A DNA stretch of 64,000 nucleotides, from positions 62,001 to 126,000 of the forward strand of contig NZ_JAAGRN010000007.1 in assembly GCF_010499255.1 (NCBI RefSeq), read 5' to 3'. Below, piece by piece: positions 1-9,332 of the stretch. The DNA is from Sheuella amnicola (GTDB lineage Bacteria > Pseudomonadota > Gammaproteobacteria > Burkholderiales > Burkholderiaceae_B). A program made the translations under genes and the position numbers. The notes beneath the pieces are model-generated. The model made no database searches. It had not been told where the DNA came from and saw only the letters and a program-made list of their open reading frames with translations. Position 1 is the first letter of the stretch. Each line of letters starts with the position of its first letter.

Positions 1-309
1 CGCATGCACAAGCTGTTTGATGTGTCGCCCGATGCATTCGATCCCCCTCCCAGAGTGACGTCATCGATCGTTCGGATGATTCCATTGGGAGCCGATCGAC
101 TTCGCGCCGTCAACGAAGACCTTTTTTCGCGTCTTGTGCAAAAGGCATTTTCTCAACGCCGCAAAATGTTGCGTGGTGTTTTGGGTGAATGGACTTCACT
201 CATCCCCTGGAGCGATCTCGGCGTTGAGCCCACCTGGCGGGCCGAACAAGTTTCGGTAGCTGGTTTTATCGGTATGTCGGATGCTTTAAGCGCTGCCGGA
301 GTAGTCTGA
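1..309 (+). CDS. rsmA: 16S rRNA dimethyladenosine transferase RsmA, C-terminal part
   Basis: About 102 C-terminal residues are visible and the 5' end lies outside the window. The enzyme dimethylates two adjacent adenines near the 3' end of 16S rRNA during 30S assembly. The visible segment has family signatures: [20 protein letters not shown] (end of the catalytic domain, substrate-side loop) followed by the small helical C-terminal domain with FSQRRKMLR. The gene ends five bases before the convergent glycerate kinase stop, so there is no room for a separate terminator. Identification rests on these motifs; the SAM-binding half cannot be checked. Confidence 0.93.
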   Translation, partial: RMHKLFDVSPDAFDPPPRVTSSIVRMIPLGADRLRAVNEDLFSRLVQKAFSQRRKMLRGVLGEWTSLIPWSDLGVEPTWRAEQVSVAGFIGMSDALSAAGVV

Positions 310-313
310 AATA

Positions 314-1456
314 CTAGATGACGTGATGTCGTGCGGCAAGCCAGAGGCGCATGATGTCTCGGGTGCGATCTTCAAGAAGCTCTGCGGCGTTTTCGCAGGC
401 ATGCTGTAGCGTCATAGGGCCGGATGTCAAACTAAAAGCAGCCTGAATACCGGCGGTATATAAGTTTTGATAACCCGCACCTAGTGACCCGGCTATAGCG
501 ATGACAGGCACACCTGCCTGTTTGGCAATAGTGGCGACACCCATGGGGGTTTTGCCCAGTAAAGTCTGCGCATCCATACGACCTTCACCAGTGATGACCA
601 GGCTTGCCCCTTGCACTGCATTAGCTAGTCCACCTATGCCTGCAACAACTTCGATTCCTGGCCTGAAACGCGCTTGCAGCCATGCATGCGCTGCAAAGCC
701 CAGGCCGCCGGCAGCACCAGAGCCCGGTGCATCGCGCTTGTCATAACCAAGTTTTTTAGCGCTCAGATCTGCAAAGTGACTCAATGCGGCATCAAGTTGT
801 TTAATCTGTTGAGGGGTTGCGCCTTTTTGTGGTCCAAAAATAGCGGATGCGCCCTTGTCACCGCATAATGGATTATTGACATCGGAGGCGATGGTGACCG
901 TGACGTTACGAAGTCTTTCATCAAAAAGCGTGTCATCGATGGATGCAAGATTAGCGAGAGCCGCGCCGCCTTGAGTGATTTGTTTTCCATTGCCATCAAG
1001 TAGTTTCAAGCCCAATGCTTGAAGCATGCCTGCGCCGGCATCGTTTGTCGCTGAACCGCCCAGTCCGAGGACGATGTGTTTAGCACCTGCATTCAGAGCG
1101 TGCACGATGAGTTCACCAACACCGGCGCTAGTGGCGCGCATCGGATCACGCATTTCAGGCCGGATGTGTTCAAGGCCGGCGGCGGCAGCCATTTCAATTA
1201 CGGCAGTTTCATTGTCCAACCACCCCCATGCTGCATCAATCGGCTCGCCTAAAGCGTTTTGAACTCGCTCAATACGCCTCTCTCCATTGGTTGCGGCAAG
1301 CACCGCATCGACAGTGCCTTCGCCACCGTCAGCCATCGGAATGCAAATAACATGGGTGTCCGGAGCTGCACTTTTAATGCCTCTTTCAATCGCTGAGGCC
1401 ACCTCAGGAGCGGATAGGCTTTCTTTGAACGAATCGGGTGCGATGATGATTTTCAT
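314..1456 (-). CDS. Glycerate kinase (GlxK/GarK family)
   Basis: Predicted 380-residue cytoplasmic kinase that phosphorylates D-glycerate with ATP, feeding glyoxylate or glycerate breakdown into glycolysis. The N-terminus MKIIIAPDSFKESLSA, the DGGEGTVDA motif near residue 55, GLGGSATNDAGAGML near 130 and the TGEGRMDAQTLLGKTP block near 290 are family hallmarks, and the length is normal. The reading frame is open 15 codons further upstream, but the ATG at 1456 gives the conserved N-terminus and leaves 7 bases to the preceding gene, so it was chosen. It is probably co-transcribed with the Gate-domain membrane protein upstream. Whether the product is 2- or 3-phosphoglycerate cannot be read from sequence. 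Confidence 0.93.
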   Translation of the reverse strand: MKIIIAPDSFKESLSAPEVASAIERGIKSAAPDTHVICIPMADGGEGTVDAVLAATNGERRIERVQNALGEPIDAAWGWLDNETAVIEMAAAAGLEHIRPEMRDPMRATSAGVGELIVHALNAGAKHIVLGLGGSATNDAGAGMLQALGLKLLDGNGKQITQGGAALANLASIDDTLFDERLRNVTVTIASDVNNPLCGDKGASAIFGPQKGATPQQIKQLDAALSHFADLSAKKLGYDKRDAPGSGAAGGLGFAAHAWLQARFRPGIEVVAGIGGLANAVQGASLVITGEGRMDAQTLLGKTPMGVATIAKQAGVPVIAIAGSLGAGYQNLYTAGIQAAFSLTSGPMTLQHACENAAELLEDRTRDIMRLWLAARHHVI

Positions 1457-1463
1457 GAAAAAC

Positions 1464-2693
1464 TCAACCAAAGAACCAATAGCAGACCGCGATGGAAGCA
1501 ATTACGCCGGCAAGATCCGCGAGCAGGGCGCATCCAACCGTGTGACGCGCACGTTGTACTCCGATCGCACCGTAATAAACAGCTAGTACATAGAATGTCG
1601 GCTCAGTGCTGCCCTGTACGGTTGCAGCGACTAGCGCGGGGAAACTATCCACGCCATGATGTTGCATGGTTTCGATCAGTAATGCCCTTGCGGCACTGCC
1701 TGAGAAAGGCTTGACGAGAGCGGTTGGCAAAGCATCTACAAACCGGTCATCACCGCTGAAAGCATGCACGATCCAGCGAATTCCGTCCAATGCGATATCA
1801 AGCGCGCCGGATGCACGCAACACTCCAACAGCGCACAACATTGCAACCAGATATGGCAATAAATCTTTAGCGATATCGAAACCTTCTCGCGCACCTGAAA
1901 CGAAAGTTTCATAAACGTCGATTTTGCGCCAAGCGCCAAACCCTACAAAAATGATGATGATTCCGAACAAGACTAAATTGCCGGTAAGTGCGGAAACCTG
2001 AGAGAGCGCTGCTGCGCTCAAGCTTAACGCTCCGGCCATAATTGACCCTAGAAAGAGTGTGATTCCGAGCATCCACATCAGTACAACCGGGTCGCGCAAG
2101 GGAATCCGCTGCATAAAGGCGACACTCAGAAACCCTGTCAGTGTCGAAGCGCTGGTTGCCAGCAAAATCGGTAAAAATACAAGTGTCGGGTCCGGGGCTC
2201 CTTGTTGCAAACGGTACATGAATATGCTGACAGGTATCAATGTCAGCGAGGATGCATTGAGAACCAGAAACAGAATCTGAGCATTCGTCGCGGTCAGAGG
2301 ATCCGGATTAAGAGTTTGTAGTTCGCGCATTGCGCGAAGGCCGATCGGCGTGGCTGCGTTATCCAGTCCAAGTCCATTTGCGGCAAAGTTCAATGTGATC
2401 AGACCGATGGCGGGGTGGCCGCGCGGAACGCCCGGCATCAATCTGGCAAATAAGGGACCTAGCCAGCGCGCGAGGGTGTTCACCAGCCCCGCATGCTCGG
2501 CAATACGAAGAAATCCTAGCCAAAGCGTCAATGTTCCGAACAGCACGATCATGATCTGAACAGAGAGAGTGGCCATTTCGAACAGACTTGCCACGATCTG
2601 GCTGAAAATCTGATGATTGCCGAGAACCGCCCATTGAATCAGTGCTGAAGCGGCGGCAATCAAAAAGAAGCCTAGCCAGAGGATATTGAGCAT
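1464..2693 (-). CDS. Nucleoside-recognition (Gate) domain membrane protein, SpmA-SpmB fusion type
   Basis: A 409-residue polytopic inner-membrane protein with many hydrophobic helices. The two halves resemble spore maturation proteins SpmA and SpmB, which are separate in Bacillus. The first Gate-like segment (about residues 40-150) holds LNFAANGLGLDNAATPIGL; the second (about 260-390) holds KPFSGSAARALLIE and STEPTFYVLAVYYGAIG. Fused homologues are common in non-sporulating Proteobacteria, so a sporulation role is excluded. A transport or gating function is assumed from the domain, with substrate unknown. It starts 15 bases after gloA ends and is followed 7 bases later by glycerate kinase, so all three may share a transcript. 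Confidence 0.85.
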   Translation of the reverse strand: MLNILWLGFFLIAAASALIQWAVLGNHQIFSQIVASLFEMATLSVQIMIVLFGTLTLWLGFLRIAEHAGLVNTLARWLGPLFARLMPGVPRGHPAIGLITLNFAANGLGLDNAATPIGLRAMRELQTLNPDPLTATNAQILFLVLNASSLTLIPVSIFMYRLQQGAPDPTLVFLPILLATSASTLTGFLSVAFMQRIPLRDPVVLMWMLGITLFLGSIMAGALSLSAAALSQVSALTGNLVLFGIIIIFVGFGAWRKIDVYETFVSGAREGFDIAKDLLPYLVAMLCAVGVLRASGALDIALDGIRWIVHAFSGDDRFVDALPTALVKPFSGSAARALLIETMQHHGVDSFPALVAATVQGSTEPTFYVLAVYYGAIGVQRARHTVGCALLADLAGVIASIAVCYWFFG

Positions 2694-2708
2694 GATCGGG
2701 TTGGACGT

Positions 2709-3098
2709 TTAGAGTGATTTTTTCTGGATGAGTTCGATCTTATAGCCGTCCGGATCCTCGACAAAGGCGATTACGGTGGTGCCATGTTTCATCGGACCGG
2801 CTTCGCGAACAACGTTTCCGCCGAGTTTGCGAATTTTGTCGCAAGCGGCATATGCGTCATCAACTTCCAAGGCAATATGACCGTAGGCCGTTCCAAGGTC
2901 GTATTTATCCGTATCCCAGTTATATGTCAGTTCAAGTACAGGACCTTCGGATTCGCTTTGATAGCCGACAAATGTGTTGGTGAAACGTCCTGTCGGATAT
3001 TCTGTGCTGCGCAGCACGCGCATGCCCAGCACGTTTGTATAAAACGCAATCGAACGATCAAGATTGCCGACTCGAAGCATGGTGTGAAGAATACGCAT
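2709..3098 (-). CDS. gloA: Lactoylglutathione lyase (glyoxalase I)
   Basis: A 129-residue metalloenzyme that isomerises the methylglyoxal-glutathione hemithioacetal to S-lactoylglutathione in the cytoplasm. It is nearly collinear with E. coli Glx[12 protein letters not shown] at the start, [21 protein letters not shown] in the middle and [13 protein letters not shown] at the end. The four expected metal ligands are present (His5, the Glu in LELTYNW, the His in YGHIAL, the Glu in KIELI). A TTG 42 bases upstream would extend the frame, but the ATG at 3098 matches the family start. It is the last gene of the conserved glyQ-glyS-gmhB-plsC-protease-gloA series. Confidence 0.97.
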   Translation of the reverse strand: MRILHTMLRVGNLDRSIAFYTNVLGMRVLRSTEYPTGRFTNTFVGYQSESEGPVLELTYNWDTDKYDLGTAYGHIALEVDDAYAACDKIRKLGGNVVREAGPMKHGTTVIAFVEDPDGYKIELIQKKSL

Positions 3099-3166
3099 AA
3101 TATGATCCGAAAATAATAGGATTGAAGATTGTTTGCTCAATCATAACAACGGAGTTGACCGGACGC

Positions 3167-4006
3167 TTATATTTCGGGAACACCGTCCGGGGAATGGCGA
3201 TTCAGCATTTTCCGGGCAGTCTGGTAGTCCGGAAACAGTTGTTCAACTTCGCTCCAGAAGTTTTGACTATGATTCATTTCGCGCAAATGTGAAAGTTCGT
3301 GAGCGATCACATAGTCAATCACGATTGGAGAGAAGTGAATCAAGCGCCAGTTCAGCATGATATTTCCATCGCTAGTGCAAGACCCCCAGCGCGTTGCAGC
3401 CGATGAAAGTCGCCATTGGCGGATTGTCAGGCCAGTCAGGGATAGAAAATGGTTGATTCGATTGTCAAAAAAAACACGGGCCCGCGATTGAAGCCACGCT
3501 TGTGTCATATCCCGTATGCGATTGGTGTCGGCATCATTCGGTAAGGGCAGCCATAACGTCTGACCATCCTGCGGGGAATCCGGATTTCCGTCGAAATAGG
3601 TTGTCCCGGGTTGAATATGAGGTCCGGGTACTCCGCTGTTCAGGACTATTTTGCAGCCCAGGTAAGGAAGTTGTCCACCCGGCTGCCATCGCGTGTGCGA
3701 TAGTGCAAGCTGTTCTTTGCGTGCTTGCCAATCTTTTAGTTTCGAGAGAATCCAGGACATCTTCTCGATGACCGCGGCATCGATTTGACTCAATGTGACC
3801 CAGTAGGGAGCTGTCACGCGCAATCCTTCATCGCCGATCACGAAACCAATACTGCGTCTTCGGGACCGCATGAGCACGAAGCCTACTGTGTGATCGCCAT
3901 GCTTGACCAATCTCCACTTTGTATCCGGCGCAAGCTTAGCCGGCGGAATAACCCAGTCCGGTATCGGTGTATTGTCATCCGTAAGCAGGAGGTCCAGCTG
4001 ACTCAT
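3167..4006 (-). CDS. YgjP-type (DUF45) zinc metallopeptidase
   Basis: A 279-residue predicted cytoplasmic metalloprotease. The C-terminal third carries the family core RWGSCTSDGNIMLNWRLI followed by the zinc motif HELSHLREMNHSQNFW, in which HExxH supplies two ligands and the downstream His the third. The N-terminal 90 residues contain the usual SRRRSIGFVIGDEGLRVTAP beta-strand region. Substrates of the family are not established. It sits two bases after plsC ends, in the position it normally holds in Burkholderiales, which suggests simple co-transcription rather than a specific joint function. Confidence 0.9.
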   Translation of the reverse strand: MSQLDLLLTDDNTPIPDWVIPPAKLAPDTKWRLVKHGDHTVGFVLMRSRRRSIGFVIGDEGLRVTAPYWVTLSQIDAAVIEKMSWILSKLKDWQARKEQLALSHTRWQPGGQLPYLGCKIVLNSGVPGPHIQPGTTYFDGNPDSPQDGQTLWLPLPNDADTNRIRDMTQAWLQSRARVFFDNRINHFLSLTGLTIRQWRLSSAATRWGSCTSDGNIMLNWRLIHFSPIVIDYVIAHELSHLREMNHSQNFWSEVEQLFPDYQTARKMLNRHSPDGVPEI

Positions 4007-4008
4007 GG

Positions 4009-4770
4009 CTATTGGAGGCTTTTCTCGTGGGGTTTTGCGCCCTTTTTTTTGGAATAACGTTCAGGGTTGAGGCGGTGCATTTCAGCTTCGATCCAGCTTT
4101 GAACACGTTCGTTAAGCTCTTCGGGAGTGAGTCCCGAGGATTCGATGGGTTGTCCGATCGATACAGTGATCAATCCGGGGCGTTTGATGAAAGCGTTACG
4201 AGCCCAGCATTCTCCGGCGTTGTGGGCAATTGGTACAACCGGTGCGCCTGTTCTGGTCGCTAACAGCGCGCCTCCCATTTTGAACCGGCCTGTTTTGCCG
4301 GGGGCTATACGCGTGCCTTCGGGAAACAGAATCGGCCAGCGTCCTTCGTTTAGTCGTTGCTGACCTATTTTGACAACTTGTTCAAAGGCGTCGCGACCTT
4401 TTGCTCGATCAATCGGAATCATGTTCAGCATCGCAAGCCCCCACCCGAAAAAAGGAACACGATGCAACTCTCTCTTGTAAACAAAGCATACCTCACGGGG
4501 AAGGTACGCCGGAAGAAATAAGGTTTCCCAAGCGGACTGATGCTTGGAAAGAATAATCGCTTGTCCTTCGGGTAAATTCTCCCACCCTTCGAATTTCCAT
4601 TTGATGCCGCAAATCACCTTTGCACCCCAGATAGCCATTCGCGGCCAGCCCATGGTGAGTTTGAAGCGCCAGTGCAAAGGCATGGGAAGCCACAACAGAC
4701 ATGCAAAAGCATATGGAATGACTGTGACAATCAAAAATAGTGCGTAGAGGCTGGACCGGAGAAAAAGCAT
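4009..4770 (-). CDS. plsC: 1-acyl-sn-glycerol-3-phosphate acyltransferase
   Basis: A 253-residue membrane-associated acyltransferase that acylates lysophosphatidate to phosphatidate in phospholipid synthesis. A hydrophobic N-terminal anchor (about residues 1-30) precedes the acyltransferase fold. The catalytic HX4D box appears as KHQSAWET, a His-x4-Glu variant, and the glycerophosphate-binding box as FPEGTRIAPG; the third block VVPIAHNAGECW follows. The length is normal. The gene lies between gmhB and the DUF45 protease with only 2-8 bases between genes. The Glu instead of Asp in the first box is the only departure from the textbook motif. Confidence 0.94.
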   Translation of the reverse strand: MLFLRSSLYALFLIVTVIPYAFACLLWLPMPLHWRFKLTMGWPRMAIWGAKVICGIKWKFEGWENLPEGQAIILSKHQSAWETLFLPAYLPREVCFVYKRELHRVPFFGWGLAMLNMIPIDRAKGRDAFEQVVKIGQQRLNEGRWPILFPEGTRIAPGKTGRFKMGGALLATRTGAPVVPIAHNAGECWARNAFIKRPGLITVSIGQPIESSGLTPEELNERVQSWIEAEMHRLNPERYSKKKGAKPHEKSLQ

Positions 4771-4778
4771 ATATTCTT

Positions 4779-5318
4779 TTAATGTCCGGAAAGAATTTGA
4801 TCAACAGCGTCTGCCAGATTCTCGGCGAAACGTGTTCCGGGTGGGATATCGTCTTGTTTGATTGTCTTGGCTCCATTGCCGGTTTGAACAAGCCAAGGCG
4901 AACAGCCAGCCTCATAAGAAGCTTTCAGGTCGCGCATCGAGTCGCCGATGGCCGGCACGTTTTCCAGTGAAATATCGTAGCGGCGCGCGATGTCGTGAAA
5001 CAGGCCGGGCAGTGGCTTGCGACAACTGCAATGATCATCAGGGCCATGTGGGCAAACAAAAATAGCGTCAATGGATCCGCCCAGGTTCGCAAGCTCTTTG
5101 CGCATTTTGCGATGAATGGCAGTCAGGGTCGTCATGTCGAAGTATCCACGCGCCAGGCCTGACTGATTCGATGCAATCGCAACCGTCCAGCCCGCCTGAT
5201 GTAATCTCGCTATAGCCTGAAGGCTACCCGGTATGGGAATCCATTCATCGGGATGTTTGATGTACGCAGCGCTATCTTCATTGATGACGCCATCGCGATC
5301 CAGGATGATCAGCTTCAT
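4779..5318 (-). CDS. gmhB: D-glycero-beta-D-manno-heptose-1,7-bisphosphate 7-phosphatase
   Basis: A 179-residue HAD-superfamily phosphatase that removes the 7-phosphate during ADP-heptose synthesis for the LPS inner core. Motif I is LDRDGVIN at residues 5-12, motif II is IASNQSG, and the C-terminal IGDSMRDL is motif IV. The structural zinc loop CPHGPDDHCSCRKPLPG, diagnostic of GmhB among HAD proteins, is intact. Its ATG overlaps the glyS stop by four bases (ATGA), so translation is probably coupled. The gene fits a Gram-negative envelope with heptose-containing LPS. Confidence 0.95.
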   Translation of the reverse strand: MKLIILDRDGVINEDSAAYIKHPDEWIPIPGSLQAIARLHQAGWTVAIASNQSGLARGYFDMTTLTAIHRKMRKELANLGGSIDAIFVCPHGPDDHCSCRKPLPGLFHDIARRYDISLENVPAIGDSMRDLKASYEAGCSPWLVQTGNGAKTIKQDDIPPGTRFAENLADAVDQILSGH

Positions 5319-7450
5319 TGTTCGAGCCTTGAAATGTCAGCGACCTGGTTCATCAGATCATGCAGCTGAGCCAACAGAAGCAATCGATTGTTGCGCACTG
5401 CCGGATCATCCGACATGACCATGATGTCATTGAAAAAGGCATCGACAGGCTCGCGCACTTTTGCAAGCGTTAACATGGCCGAGCGGTAGTCACCTGTTTC
5501 GAAATACATCTGTGCAATCGGCTGAAGCTCGGCAATCTTGTTCGCAAGAGCTTGTTCTGCGGGCTCGGTCAATAAGGCGGTATTGATTTGCCCGCTTAGT
5601 TGATCTTCTGCTTTTTTGAGCAGATTTCCGATGCGCTTGTTTGCTGCAGCCAAGCTTAACGCCGCGGGGTCTTTTGCGAAGTCTGTCACGGCTAGAATTC
5701 GTGAGGCGACTTGATGCAAGGGCGGTCTAATGGCAAGCACTGCTTCGACTGCATTGCGATCATGAAGTTGAATCAATTGATTGCGCAAACGTTCGATTAC
5801 AAAGGCATGGACTTCATCGACAGTACTTTTATCAAGAGATCCTTCCTTGAACGTCAGAGCCGCAGCCCCCATTAGGCCTTCGATGGTCAAAGGACTTTCC
5901 TGCTGCGGTTGGAGTACGTTTCCGGCGGTCAATTGTTCAAAAGCGCTGATCAATCCCAAAGCCGCCCGACGCAATCCGAATGGGTCGCGCTCTCCGGTTG
6001 GTGCCAAACCTATGCCCCAGATTCCGACAAGAGTTTCAGCGCGTTCTGCCATGAAAAGTACGGTAGGCGTGAGGTTGTCGGCCGTAACCGGTTGATCCAA
6101 TCTGATCTTGTACTGCTCGGCAATTGCTTGAACGACCGCAGCGGACTCTTGATCTTCTTTGGCATAGTATGAGCCGATAATGCCTTGAAGTTCGGGAAAT
6201 TCACCGACCATGTTTGTAGTCAGATCCGCCTTGGCCAGAAGTGCGGCCCGATCCGCTTGTGCCGGATTGATGCCAAGAGCATGTGAGATCCATGCGGCAA
6301 TTTTGCGCACGCGTTCGGTTCGCTCGAGTTGTGTTCCCAGCTTATTGTGATAAACGATGGATCCCAACTGCTGAACACGATCTCGAAGGGGAATTTTTCG
6401 ATCAGTATCGAAAAAGAACTGCGCATCCGCCAGGCGCGGACGCACAACGCGTTCGTTGCCTTCGATAATCGCTTGAGGTGTATCGGTCGGCATATTGCTC
6501 ACAATCAGAAACTGATGGGTAAGTGCGCCGCTGAGGGGGTTAAAGAGGGGGAAGTATTTTTGATTAAGACGCATGGTCAGAATCAGGCATTCCTGAGGTA
6601 CGTCAAGAAAACGTTTCTCGAAAGATCCAACATAAACAATCGGCTCTTCGACCAAGGCCGTGACTTCATCGAGCAATGCATCGACCGCGGGGTCATCGCC
6701 GAGACTAGCGCCAAGGCGGGCCGCTTCGGTGGAGAGCAAGTCCGAAATGCGAGTGCGTCTTTTGGTGAAAGAGGCGACCACGCGACCTTCGGCCGCGAGT
6801 TGATTTTCGTATGTATCAGCCGAGATGATCGTAATCGGCCCGGGGTGTAAAAATCGGTGTCCGTGCGTAATGTTGCCACTCTTTAATCCGAGAATTTCCG
6901 CCGGTATGATCTCGTCGCCATGCAAGGCAATCAATGCATGGGCAGGACGGACGAACTTGACTGTCGTGACGCCATCGTCAAGCTGGTAACGCATGACTTT
7001 TGGAATTGGCAGTGCATTGATCGCTGATTCGATCGCGCCTTGAAGAACCGTGCGCAGATTTGCACCGGGTGCCCTGCCGCTTGCGATCAAATATTCTTGT
7101 TTGCCATCCGACTCTCGTCCAAGCGAAGAAATATCAAGATTTTCCCAACCTTTAGCGGCAAGTTTTTTGAGCAGTGCGGGTGTGGGAGCACCGTTGGCAT
7201 CAAGTCCTACTTTGACCGGCATTAGTTTTTCGGTAAAGCTTTGCTCGGGGGCGATGGACAACACTTGGCTTAAGCGAACGGCAAGGCGTCTTGGTGTCGC
7301 AAATGCTTCGACCTGATTTTGACTTGCCAGTAGTCCATGCGCTTGCAGTGCGTCGTGAATGCCCTGTGCAAAAGCCTGGCCGAGTTTAGGCAAGGCTTTT
7401 GGAGGAAGTTCCTCGGTAAAAAGTTCGATGAGAAGTGGGCGGGAGGACAT
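5315..7450 (-). CDS. glyS: Glycyl-tRNA synthetase beta subunit
   Basis: A 711-residue beta chain of the bacterial alpha2beta2 glycyl-tRNA synthetase, which carries tRNA recognition. The N-terminus LLIELFTEELPPKALPKL, the central QECLILTMRLNQKYFPLF and the C-terminal DFAKDPAALSLAAANKRIGN are typical. The length is close to the usual 690-720 residues. Its start codon overlaps the stop of glyQ by one base (TGATG), and its stop overlaps gmhB, giving a tightly coupled glyQ-glyS-gmhB string. Confidence 0.98.
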   Translation of the reverse strand: MSSRPLLIELFTEELPPKALPKLGQAFAQGIHDALQAHGLLASQNQVEAFATPRRLAVRLSQVLSIAPEQSFTEKLMPVKVGLDANGAPTPALLKKLAAKGWENLDISSLGRESDGKQEYLIASGRAPGANLRTVLQGAIESAINALPIPKVMRYQLDDGVTTVKFVRPAHALIALHGDEIIPAEILGLKSGNITHGHRFLHPGPITIISADTYENQLAAEGRVVASFTKRRTRISDLLSTEAARLGASLGDDPAVDALLDEVTALVEEPIVYVGSFEKRFLDVPQECLILTMRLNQKYFPLFNPLSGALTHQFLIVSNMPTDTPQAIIEGNERVVRPRLADAQFFFDTDRKIPLRDRVQQLGSIVYHNKLGTQLERTERVRKIAAWISHALGINPAQADRAALLAKADLTTNMVGEFPELQGIIGSYYAKEDQESAAVVQAIAEQYKIRLDQPVTADNLTPTVLFMAERAETLVGIWGIGLAPTGERDPFGLRRAALGLISAFEQLTAGNVLQPQQESPLTIEGLMGAAALTFKEGSLDKSTVDEVHAFVIERLRNQLIQLHDRNAVEAVLAIRPPLHQVASRILAVTDFAKDPAALSLAAANKRIGNLLKKAEDQLSGQINTALLTEPAEQALANKIAELQPIAQMYFETGDYRSAMLTLAKVREPVDAFFNDIMVMSDDPAVRNNRLLLLAQLHDLMNQVADISRLEQ

Positions 7451-8349
7451 CAGCGCGCCTCCTGTTTTGACTGAAGCATAGGAAAACCAAGTTTTTCGCG
7501 GGATTCGTAGTAGGCCTGAGCAACGGCACGGGACAGATTGCGGATGCGGCCGATGTAGGCGGCGCGTTCGGTGACGCTAATTGCTCCCCGCGCATCAAGC
7601 ATGTTGAATGTGTGCGCAGCTTTTAGCGCAGCTTCGTATGCGGGAAGCGCGAGGGGGACTTTCATGAGTCGTTTGGCGTTTTCTTCATGATCCGCAAAAT
7701 GGCGGAACAATGTTTCGGCGTCCGAATGCTCGAAGTTGTAGGTTGACTGTTCCACTTCGTTTTGATGGAACACATCGCGATAGAGTACGCGGCCTTTCGG
7801 GCCATCGGTCCAAACAAGGTCATATACGCTCTCGACGCCTTGCAGGTACATGGCAAGACGTTCAAGGCCGTAGGTGATTTCACCGGTTGTCGGGGTGCAA
7901 TCCAATCCACCTACTTGCTGAAAATAAGTGAATTGAGTGACTTCCATGCCATTTAGCCAAACTTCCCAGCCTAACCCCCACGCTCCGAGTGTCGGATTTT
8001 CCCAGTCGTCTTCAACGAATCGGATGTCATGCTCCGTCGGGCGGATACCCAGTACTTCCAGAGACCCGATATACAGATCGAGAATGTCGGGGGGGGCGGG
8101 TTTCAGTACAACCTGATACTGATAATAGTGCTGAAGGCGGTTCGGATTTTCGCCGTAGCGCCCGTCTTTAGGGCGTCGGGAAGGTTGAACATAAGCTGCG
8201 CGCCAAGGTTCCGGGCCGATGGCGCGTAGAAAAGTCGCGGTATGGGATGTTCCGGCCCCGACTTCCATGTCGATGGGCTGCAGGAGGGCGCAGCCTTGCT
8301 GGTCCCAGTATTCTTGAAGTCGCAGGATGATTTGCTGAAATGTAAGCAT
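7450..8349 (-). CDS. glyQ: Glycyl-tRNA synthetase alpha subunit
   Basis: A 299-residue catalytic alpha chain that forms glycyl-adenylate and charges tRNA-Gly together with GlyS. The class II synthetase features are evident: [17 protein letters not shown] at the start, [19 protein letters not shown] near residue 35, and the motif around [20 protein letters not shown]. It is the promoter-proximal gene of the minus-strand operon that runs to gloA. The 133-base gap upstream separates it from a divergent crotonase gene and should hold both promoters. Confidence 0.98.
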   Translation of the reverse strand: MLTFQQIILRLQEYWDQQGCALLQPIDMEVGAGTSHTATFLRAIGPEPWRAAYVQPSRRPKDGRYGENPNRLQHYYQYQVVLKPAPPDILDLYIGSLEVLGIRPTEHDIRFVEDDWENPTLGAWGLGWEVWLNGMEVTQFTYFQQVGGLDCTPTTGEITYGLERLAMYLQGVESVYDLVWTDGPKGRVLYRDVFHQNEVEQSTYNFEHSDAETLFRHFADHEENAKRLMKVPLALPAYEAALKAAHTFNMLDARGAISVTERAAYIGRIRNLSRAVAQAYYESREKLGFPMLQSKQEAR

Positions 8350-8411
8350 GGAGGCTCGCGTGCTTGATAAGCGGATTAACCAGTCATTTTAGCTTGGGGC
8401 AGACCTAAGCG

Positions 8412-8438
8412 GTGACCTGATCCCGAATCGCCTATGAT
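8412..8438 (+). promoter_or_regulatory. Weak candidate promoter for the crotonase gene
   Basis: TATGAT at 8433-8438 matches five of six bases of the sigma70 -10 hexamer and lies 44 bases before the start codon. The best -35 partner, GTGACC at 8412-8417, is poor and the 15-base spacer is short, so the call rests on the -10 alone. Confidence 0.3.
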
Positions 8439-8482
8439 TCCGAGATCCTTTTAATTTTTAAGCTTGAATTCCGGGAGTTCTC

Positions 8483-9250
8483 ATGTCAAAACTGGTCAAT
8501 GTGGATTTCACAGATGGCATCTTGATTATTACGATCAATCGTCCTGAGGCGCGAAATGCGATTTCGGTCGAAACAGCGCATCAGATGTCGGCCGCCTTCG
8601 ATGAAATGGATAGTAGAGAGGATGTCAGAATCGGCATTCTGACCGGTGCTGGCGGCACTTTCAGTTCCGGCATGGATCTGAAGGATTTCTCTCAAACTCG
8701 CAAGCGCGCCTTGGTGGAGGGCAAAGGTTTTGGAGGCCTAAATGAAGCCCCCCCAAAAAAGCCGCTAATTGCCGCAGTCGAGGGATATGCGCTCGCCGGG
8801 GGGTTCGAAATGATGCTGGCATGCGATTTGGTGGTTGCTGCCGATAACGCCAAATTCGGGCTACCTGAAGTTAAGCGTGGTTTAGTGGCGGGATCGGGCG
8901 GGTTGCTCCGGTTACCCAGACAGATTCCCTACCATATCGCAATGGAAGTCATTCTGACTGGCGATATGTTCACCGCTCAACGTGCGAATCAATTCGGTTT
9001 GATCAACGTGCTGACAGCACCCGGAGAGGCCCTGGAGCAGGCGATTCAACTTGCCCGTCGAATCTGCGAAAATGGTCCCTTGGCAGTGCAAACGGCTAAA
9101 AGTGTGGTGAATCAAGGGCTGGACTTTCCCGGCGATAAAATGTTCGAAATGCAACGACCGCTGATCGATCACATTTTTCGCTCGGACGATGCCAAGGAAG
9201 GTTCGACCGCTTTTGCAGAAAAGCGCAAACCGATCTGGACCGGCAAGTAG
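8483..9250 (+). CDS. Enoyl-CoA hydratase/isomerase family protein (crotonase)
   Basis: A 255-residue crotonase-fold enzyme. The oxyanion-hole segments GGTFSSGMDLK (about 57-67) and GYALAGGFEMMLACD (101-115) are present. Glu109 and Glu129 (in GLPEVKRGL) occupy the places of the two catalytic glutamates of enoyl-CoA hydratases, which favours real hydratase activity over a non-hydratase crotonase. A GGGAG ribosome site precedes the ATG. It is followed 82 bases later by fumarase on the same strand. The acyl-CoA substrate cannot be read from sequence; fatty-acid or carnitinyl-CoA-type chemistry are both possible. Confidence 0.88.
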   Translation: MSKLVNVDFTDGILIITINRPEARNAISVETAHQMSAAFDEMDSREDVRIGILTGAGGTFSSGMDLKDFSQTRKRALVEGKGFGGLNEAPPKKPLIAAVEGYALAGGFEMMLACDLVVAADNAKFGLPEVKRGLVAGSGGLLRLPRQIPYHIAMEVILTGDMFTAQRANQFGLINVLTAPGEALEQAIQLARRICENGPLAVQTAKSVVNQGLDFPGDKMFEMQRPLIDHIFRSDDAKEGSTAFAEKRKPIWTGK

Positions 9251-9332
9251 TTGGACTCAGGCCCGCATGCATAAGTCATGCGCGGCATGAGAGCACGGAA
9301 TTCTTATTAAGACACATACAGGTAGACACATT

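Noticed and set aside
9264-9282. CGCATG-CATAAGT-CATGCG as terminator of the crotonase gene
   Set aside because: The six-base stem is weak and no T-tract follows; it may be chance symmetry in an 82-base gap.
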